A DNA stretch of 64,000 nucleotides. Origin: Thalassovita gelatinovora (GTDB lineage: Bacteria; Pseudomonadota; Alphaproteobacteria; Rhodobacterales; Rhodobacteraceae). The notes beneath the pieces were generated by a model that searched no databases, was not told where the DNA came from, and worked only from the letters and a program-made list of their open reading frames with translations. The position numbers and the translations under genes are program-made. Of this stretch, positions 59,482 through 64,000 are shown piece by piece; positions within the stretch are counted from its first letter, which is position 1; each line of letters starts with the position of its first letter. The stretch covers positions 124,001 through 188,000 of the forward strand of contig NZ_CYSA01000016.1 of NCBI RefSeq assembly GCF_001458355.1, written 5' to 3'.

Positions 59482-61581
59482 TCAGGCTCCTTTGTTCAAA
59501 TCGGCAAATGTGGTGCCGTCATCAGCCATTTTCTTTAGCAGGTCAGGCACCTGCCAGTAATGGCTGTCTTCCTTGGCGTATTCGGTGATCCGACCCACCA
59601 ATTCCTTGGCTCCGATGGTATCAGCATAAGCCAGCGGACCGCCACGGAAGCGCGGGAAGCCATAGCCAAAGAGGAATACCATATCGACATCGACTGGCCG
59701 CTTGGCGGTGCCGTCTTCGACCACGCGGGTAGCTTCGACAATCATCGCGGTCATGTAGCGGTCGACAATATCTTCATCGGTGAAATCGTGCGGGGTGATG
59801 CCCTTGTCGGCGCGTACTTCGTCGATGATCGTGGCGACTTCGGGATTGGGGACCGGCGCACCTTGGTCGTAGATGTAATAGCCCTGCCCGGTCTTGCGCC
59901 CGAACCAGCCGTTTTCACAGATACGGTCGGCCACGTCGCCGGCATAGCGTTCATTCGGATTGCGGCTGTCTGCCTTGCGCTTGCGAGTCATCCAACCGAT
60001 GTCCAACCCGGCCAGATCGCCGACCTTGTGCGGTCCCATGGCGAAACCGAACCCTTCCAACGCGGCATCGACCTGTTGCGGTGACGCACCGTCCAGCACC
60101 AGATAGCTGGCTGTTTTGACATAATGCGCCAAAATACGGTTCCCGATGAAGCCGTCGCAGACCTGCGCCAGAACGCCGACCTTCTTGAGCTTTTTCGCCA
60201 GCGCGAAACCCGTGGCCAAAACGTCGGGTGCGGTTTTCGCGCCCTGCACGATTTCCAGCAACCGCATCACATGGGCCGGGCTGAAGAAGTGCAGACCCAG
60301 AACGTCCTGCGGACGGTCAGTGCAGGCTGCGATTTCGTTGACATCCAGATAGGACGTGTTGGACGCCAAGATCGCACCGGGTTTGCAAACGGTGTTAAGC
60401 TTGCCAAAGATTTCCTTTTTCACATCCATCTGTTCAAACACCGCCTCGATCACCAGATCGACATCGCTCAGAACATCCAAACCCACTGACGGTTCCAGCA
60501 TAGCCAGTGCGGCCTCTTTCTGATCGGCGCTCATCTTGCCCCGGCTCACCGCGCCTTCCAGGTTCTTGGTAATGGTGGCGACACCACGGTCGAGACCGTC
60601 CTGCGCCACTTCGACCAGACGCACCGGAATACCCGCGATCAAGCAAGAGGTGGCAATGCCAGATCCCATCGTGCCACCGCCGATCACACCGATCTTGGAA
60701 ATTTCGCGGGTGTCGCCCTTGGCCTCCGGAATACCCGAAACGGCGCGTTCGCCAAAAAAGGCGTGGATCAGGCCGGCGCGCTGCGGCGTGTCCATCGAAT
60801 CGATGAACGCTTGACGTTCGATTTTCAGCCCTTCGGTCCTTGGCAGCGACGATGCGGCGACCGCTTCGACGATTTTATGCGGCGAAAACAGGTGCGGCTG
60901 CTTTGCCTTCAGCATCGCGGCCGTATCGGCCAGCGTTTTTTCATCGGGTACGACATCCAGATCGCAGCTGTGGCGGGTTACCAGTTTGCCATCCAGAACA
61001 TCCTGCGCGGCCTGCAAAGCGGCGTTACGCGGGGGCATATCAACCAACCGGTCGATCACGCCTTTTTCCAGCGCTTCCTCGGCTTTGACCTGACGACCCG
61101 ACAGCGCCACATCCAGAGTAAAGGCAATGCCTGCGATCCGCGGCAGGCGCTGCGTCCCACCGGCACCGGGCAGCAGGCCCAGCAGGATTTCCGGCAGGCC
61201 GACGCGCAACCCCTTGGTACCGATCCGGGCATGGGTCGCCATGCCCAGTTCGAACCCACCGCCAAGCGCAGTCCCGTGCATGACCGAGATCACCGGGATT
61301 ATGCTGTCTTCGATGATGTTATAGACGTCTGGCAGAGACGGAGCCTGCGGCGGCTTGCCAAATTCTGTGATGTCAGCCCCAGCGACGAAGGTTCGGCCCT
61401 CGGCATAGATCGCAATGACCTTTGCAGTGCCTTCTTCGTTCAACCGGATGATTGCGTCCTGCAACCCCTGCCGAACCACCTGACCGGTGGCGTTCACCGG
61501 CGGGTTATTGATAATGATCAGGGCAATATCGCCCTGCCGTTCGATGGAAATCTTGTCATTCACCTGGGTGACATCGGTCAT
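59482..61581 (-). CDS. Bifunctional enoyl-CoA hydratase/3-hydroxyacyl-CoA dehydrogenase (FadB/FadJ/PimF type)
   Basis: A 699-residue two-enzyme protein. Residues about 1-190 form a crotonase domain with oxyanion-hole and catalytic residues in GTALGGGFELGMATHA and GLPEILLGLLPGAGGTQR. From about 290 follows the dehydrogenase: NAD motif IGVIGGGTMGSGIA, the catalytic His in LGLHFFSPAHVMRLLEIV, and two C-terminal helical domains (GFIGNRILAHY; PRFRGGPLAYAD). It catalyses the hydration and (3S)-hydroxyacyl oxidation steps of beta-oxidation. Single-subunit length fits the short FadJ/PimF type without the N-terminal isomerase extension. Confidence 0.94.
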   Translation of the reverse strand: MTDVTQVNDKISIERQGDIALIIINNPPVNATGQVVRQGLQDAIIRLNEEGTAKVIAIYAEGRTFVAGADITEFGKPPQAPSLPDVYNIIEDSIIPVISVMHGTALGGGFELGMATHARIGTKGLRVGLPEILLGLLPGAGGTQRLPRIAGIAFTLDVALSGRQVKAEEALEKGVIDRLVDMPPRNAALQAAQDVLDGKLVTRHSCDLDVVPDEKTLADTAAMLKAKQPHLFSPHKIVEAVAASSLPRTEGLKIERQAFIDSMDTPQRAGLIHAFFGERAVSGIPEAKGDTREISKIGVIGGGTMGSGIATSCLIAGIPVRLVEVAQDGLDRGVATITKNLEGAVSRGKMSADQKEAALAMLEPSVGLDVLSDVDLVIEAVFEQMDVKKEIFGKLNTVCKPGAILASNTSYLDVNEIAACTDRPQDVLGLHFFSPAHVMRLLEIVQGAKTAPDVLATGFALAKKLKKVGVLAQVCDGFIGNRILAHYVKTASYLVLDGASPQQVDAALEGFGFAMGPHKVGDLAGLDIGWMTRKRKADSRNPNERYAGDVADRICENGWFGRKTGQGYYIYDQGAPVPNPEVATIIDEVRADKGITPHDFTDEDIVDRYMTAMIVEATRVVEDGTAKRPVDVDMVFLFGYGFPRFRGGPLAYADTIGAKELVGRITEYAKEDSHYWQVPDLLKKMADDGTTFADLNKGA

Positions 61582-61696
61582 CTGGCTGCCTCACGCTCCT
61601 GCAATCACACAGAGGAATGCTGGCCGCGCTTTGCAACCGCCTCCTCCCGTCGGGATCAAACTAAAGCCTCGGCGGGATCGCGTCAACGCGTGGAAT

Positions 61697-61719
61697 ATTG
61701 TTTTGCAATGCAGAACAAT
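61697..61719 (-). promoter_or_regulatory. TGCAATGCA inverted repeat upstream of the FadB-like gene
   Basis: ATTGTTTTGCA and TGCAGAACAAT flank a central A, 11-base arms with one mismatch. The core TGCAATGCA resembles PhaR-type sites (TGCANTGCA) of alphaproteobacteria. It is 116 bases upstream of the start at 61581. Confidence 0.45.
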
Positions 61720-61733
61720 GCGGTGACGTCAGG

Positions 61734-63428
61734 TTATGAAATGATCTCGAACCGATTCACATCGACCAGTCCACGATCGGTAATCTTGAGGTTGGGAATC
61801 ACCGGCAGGGCAAGGAAGGCCAATTGCAGGAACGGTTCTTCCAGCGTGACACCAAGGGAACGGGCGGCAAAGCGCAGATCAACCAACCGGTCGCGTACGG
61901 TTTCGAATGGATCAAGGCTCATCAACCCGGCCACCGGCAGCGGCAATTCTGCCAGAACCTTGCCGCCTTGAACCACCACAAAGCCGCCTTCGATTTCGCC
62001 CAACCGGTTTGCGGCCAGCGCCATGTCGTCGTAATCGACCCCGACCACCACGATATTGTGGTGATCGTGGCAGACGGTCGAGGCGATGGCGCCGCGTTGC
62101 AGCCCGAAGCCACGCACGAACCCGGTCGCCATGTTGCCGTTTTTGCCATGCCGTTCGATCACCGCGATCTTGATCAGGTCGCGGGCGATGTCGGGGCGTT
62201 TGTCTCCATCCGCGATCGGGATCGTTTCATGCAGGTGATCGGTGATGATCTTGCCTTCGATGATGCCGATGACATCTGTGTCTTCGCGGTTTCCCGCTGT
62301 GCGGAAATGGCTGGCCGTCACCGTCGGGGCCTTGACCGAATGACGACCCACCGGCGGGATCGTCTGACGGGCGGCAAAGGCGTCGTCCGTCACCTCGACG
62401 CCACCGCATAACACTTTCTGCACGTCACACGCTTCCAGACTGGACAGCGCAACGATATCGGCGCGTTTGCCCGGGGCAATCTGACCGCGATCCTTTAGCC
62501 CGAAGGCTTCGGCGGCGGACAGGCTGGCAGCGCGATAGGTGGCCAGCACCGGTGCGCCCAACCCGATCAGGCTGCGGATCATGTAATCGAGATGGCCATA
62601 TTCAGCGATATCAAGCGGATTTCGGTCGTCGGTACAAAGGCACAGGTAAGGTGCGGTGCGTTCCGTCAGGATCGGGGCCAGCGCATGCATATCCTTGGAC
62701 ACAGACCCTTCGCGGATTAGCACCCGCATCCCCTTGCGCAGCTTTTCCAACGCCTCTTCGGCGGTGGTTGCTTCGTGTTCGGTGCGAATACCGGCAGCGA
62801 TATAGCCGTTCAGATCCTTGCCCGACAGCAGCGGGCAATGACCGTCGATATGTTTGCCGCGGAACAGGTTGAGCTTTTCCATCACGCCCGGGTCCTTGTA
62901 GAGGACACCGGGGAAGTTCATAAATTCGGCCAGCCCGATGCTGGTCGGGTGATCCATAAGCGGCACCAGATCGGCGGCTTCGATCCTTGCACCGGCGGTT
63001 TCCATTTCGGTCGAAGGCACGCAGGAGGAAAGCTGCACCCTTATGCTCATCAGCGTATGCAGCGCGGCCTGCTGGAAATAGCGGATGCCGCCGGGGCCGA
63101 TCACATTTGCGATCTCATGCGGGTCGCAGATCGCGGTGGTGACGCCCCTCGGCAGCACGCAGCGGTCGAATTCGAACGGCGTGACCAACGAGCTTTCGAT
63201 ATGCAGATGGGTATCGATGAACCCCGGTACCAGGATCAGGCCCGAAACATCAACGATCCGCGTGCCTTCGTAATTGTCACACGTGCCCACGATGGTATCG
63301 CCACAAATGGCGATATCGCCTTCCAGCAACTCGCCGGTCACAAGATCAAGCATCCGGCCACCGCGCAGCACGATATCGGCGGGCTTTGCCCCACGCCCCT
63401 GATCGATCAACTGGTCCAGTTTCGCCAT
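61734..63428 (-). CDS. ade: Adenine deaminase
   Basis: About 564 residues from [20 protein letters not shown] at 63428, with AAGGGGGGC before it. An amidohydrolase converting adenine to hypoxanthine and ammonia for purine salvage. Metal-site histidines are seen in [32 protein letters not shown] and [10 protein letters not shown], the Asp in [20 protein letters not shown]; the C-terminal domain with [20 protein letters not shown] is adenine-deaminase specific. It lies upstream of, and on the same strand as, the FadB-like operon, separated by 152 bases. Confidence 0.93.
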   Translation of the reverse strand: MAKLDQLIDQGRGAKPADIVLRGGRMLDLVTGELLEGDIAICGDTIVGTCDNYEGTRIVDVSGLILVPGFIDTHLHIESSLVTPFEFDRCVLPRGVTTAICDPHEIANVIGPGGIRYFQQAALHTLMSIRVQLSSCVPSTEMETAGARIEAADLVPLMDHPTSIGLAEFMNFPGVLYKDPGVMEKLNLFRGKHIDGHCPLLSGKDLNGYIAAGIRTEHEATTAEEALEKLRKGMRVLIREGSVSKDMHALAPILTERTAPYLCLCTDDRNPLDIAEYGHLDYMIRSLIGLGAPVLATYRAASLSAAEAFGLKDRGQIAPGKRADIVALSSLEACDVQKVLCGGVEVTDDAFAARQTIPPVGRHSVKAPTVTASHFRTAGNREDTDVIGIIEGKIITDHLHETIPIADGDKRPDIARDLIKIAVIERHGKNGNMATGFVRGFGLQRGAIASTVCHDHHNIVVVGVDYDDMALAANRLGEIEGGFVVVQGGKVLAELPLPVAGLMSLDPFETVRDRLVDLRFAARSLGVTLEEPFLQLAFLALPVIPNLKITDRGLVDVNRFEIIS

Positions 63429-63704
63429 GCCGCCCCCCTTTAGCATATTTCGGCTACGATGCCACGGAACGGCGACCAGCGCGAGGCGTTATCTATTCGA
63501 TGAACCGCACCGGTTTTATCGGCGGTTCCAACTCCTCGAACAAACCTTCCTCAGAAGTGCGGGACCGTGCTGTACGGATATTTTTGAATAGTGAAGGCCA
63601 GCATGAAAGCCGTTGGGCAGCAACGACCGGCGGATGTCATATGAGCCTCGTAGCGCGTCGCCGGCGCGGACAGATTTCGGCTATGAGCCCGAAATAGCTC
63701 CGAT
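63429..63704. other. Gap between ade and the broken VOC gene, holding an IS remnant
   Basis: 276 bases. After the ade promoter area there is a plus-strand fragment resembling the N-terminus of an IS3-type OrfA (63500-63640, separate entry). The rest shows no gene. Confidence 0.6.
63500..63640 (+). pseudogene. Remnant of an IS3-type transposase OrfA (N-terminal part)
   Basis: From the ATG at 63500 the frame encodes KPSSEVRDRAVRIFLNSEGQ and then HESRWAA, strongly like the start of IS3-family OrfA proteins (KPSPEVRERAVRMVxExxGEHxSQWAA). After WAA the similarity ends abruptly where SIAxKIGC would be expected; a short unrelated tail leads to a stop at 63697. No OrfB follows, so this is a truncated relic. 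Confidence 0.6.
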
Positions 63705-63876
63705 TCAATTGGAATGAGATAGAATGTTCAGAAGCTTGCCCGCCGGGTCACGGAGATAGAAGCGGCGAACGCCCCATGGCTCGTCAGTGAGATCGTAGGC
63801 GATGCCGTGACCGAGGCTCTTCGCTCGCGCATATGCAGCGTCGATGTCATCGACCTCTATCGAAAAGAGGTGGTCC
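63705..63876 (-). pseudogene. 3' fragment of a VOC (glyoxalase/bleomycin resistance) family gene
   Basis: The minus strand encodes DHLFSIEVDDIDAAYARAKS..., then EPWGVRRFYLRDPAGKLLNI and a stop at 63705-63707: the C-terminal half of a vicinal-oxygen-chelate protein, with the metal-binding His and the RDPxG motif. An in-frame TAG stands immediately before GAC-CAC and the coding similarity ends there (about 63876). Beyond lies IS-type DNA, so the gene was cut by an insertion. Confidence 0.75.
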
Positions 63877-64000
63877 TAGATTTTAGACCAGTTTGTAGCC
63901 TTGTTAAGATGGATCAGGGTTTCATTTCAGGCTGCTAATCTCATTGGTTCTGCTTTGCTGGCATAGGCCTCATCGGGGGTCAATATGCCGTGCGTCGAAT
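63877..64000 (-). mobile_element. End of an IS3-type insertion sequence, continuing past the window
   Basis: DNA from about 63877 to the window end has the look of an IS terminus: it begins where the VOC gene breaks off, is A/T-richer than the neighbourhood, and contains the 3' end of a transposase gene. The exact terminal repeat cannot be fixed without the other end. Confidence 0.6.
63927..64000 (-). CDS. Transposase (IS3-type OrfB), C-terminal end only
   Basis: The last 24 codons of a minus-strand gene that begins beyond the window. It reads THG, then ILTPDEAYASKAEPMRLAA before the stop at 63927-63929. The TPxEAY motif after the DDE core is the usual C-terminus of IS3-family transposases. 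Confidence 0.65.
   Translation of the reverse strand, partial: STHGILTPDEAYASKAEPMRLAA

Noticed and set aside
47935-61581. Biosynthetic gene cluster or polyketide-type pathway
   Set aside because: No ketosynthase, carrier protein or export gene is present; thiolase, FadB-type enzyme and acyl-CoA dehydrogenases point to degradation.

Overview
The window looks like chromosome from an alphaproteobacterium of the Rhodobacterales (Roseobacter-type). This is inferred from high GC with GCC/GGC-rich codon use, dense same-strand operons with ATGA overlaps, many ABC uptake systems for amino acids, peptides and polyamines, and protein sequences typical of that group. No rRNA, tRNA, CRISPR array, prophage or replication origin was seen. 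The only mobile DNA is at the far right end, where IS3-type transposase remnants flank a broken gene.

Layout. (1) 1-12.1 kb, visibly less GC-rich than the rest: the end of a ketopantoate-reductase-family gene, a class II aldolase, a MarR regulator, a spermidine/putrescine-type ABC importer (2.5-6.5 kb), a five-PAS hybrid histidine kinase with an OmpR-type response regulator, and an RTX calcium-binding protein. (2) 12.6-17.3 kb: beta-carbonic anhydrase, a DUF4139 exported protein, aspartate-semialdehyde dehydrogenase and an MFS transporter. (3) 17.4-22.4 kb: a complete branched-chain amino acid type ABC importer. (4) 22.6-24.5 kb: a small membrane protein behind a perfect Crp/Fnr-type box, then LrgA/LrgB. 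(5) 24.5-34.1 kb: a tightly packed minus-strand operon (M20 amidohydrolase, dipeptide-type ABC importer, aldehyde dehydrogenase, a small transglutaminase-fold protein, a short-chain dehydrogenase) with a divergent PAS-LuxR regulator. (6) 34.1-35.8 kb: ribulose-phosphate 3-epimerase and fructose-1,6-bisphosphatase. (7) 36-42.4 kb: a short-chain dehydrogenase, two acyl-CoA ligases, an IclR regulator and a quinone oxidoreductase; three inverted repeats of identical 7-5-7 geometry lie in the promoters of this block. (8) 42.8-47.8 kb: a second complete branched-chain-type ABC importer. (9) 47.9-61.6 kb: a large beta-oxidation-like cluster. The plus strand carries a ten-gene operon (two acyl-CoA dehydrogenases, two dehydrogenases/reductases of the SDR family, MaoC hydratase, thiolase, histidine phosphatase, an APH-type kinase, a PaaI-type thioesterase and an MDR reductase). 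The minus strand carries a second acyl-CoA dehydrogenase pair and a FadB/FadJ-type bifunctional enzyme. (10) 61.7-64 kb: adenine deaminase and the IS-damaged end.

How it may work together. Regions 7-9 read as one catabolic unit: uptake, CoA activation, acyl-CoA dehydrogenation by two large/small acyl-CoA dehydrogenase pairs, hydration, oxidation and thiolysis. An APH-type (ACAD10/11-like) kinase inside the cluster is the most suggestive element, because such kinases act on 4-hydroxyacyl-CoA or lactone-derived acids in known pathways. Region 5 reads as a separate uptake-and-hydrolysis pathway for an amide- or peptide-like compound. Substrates for both are inference.
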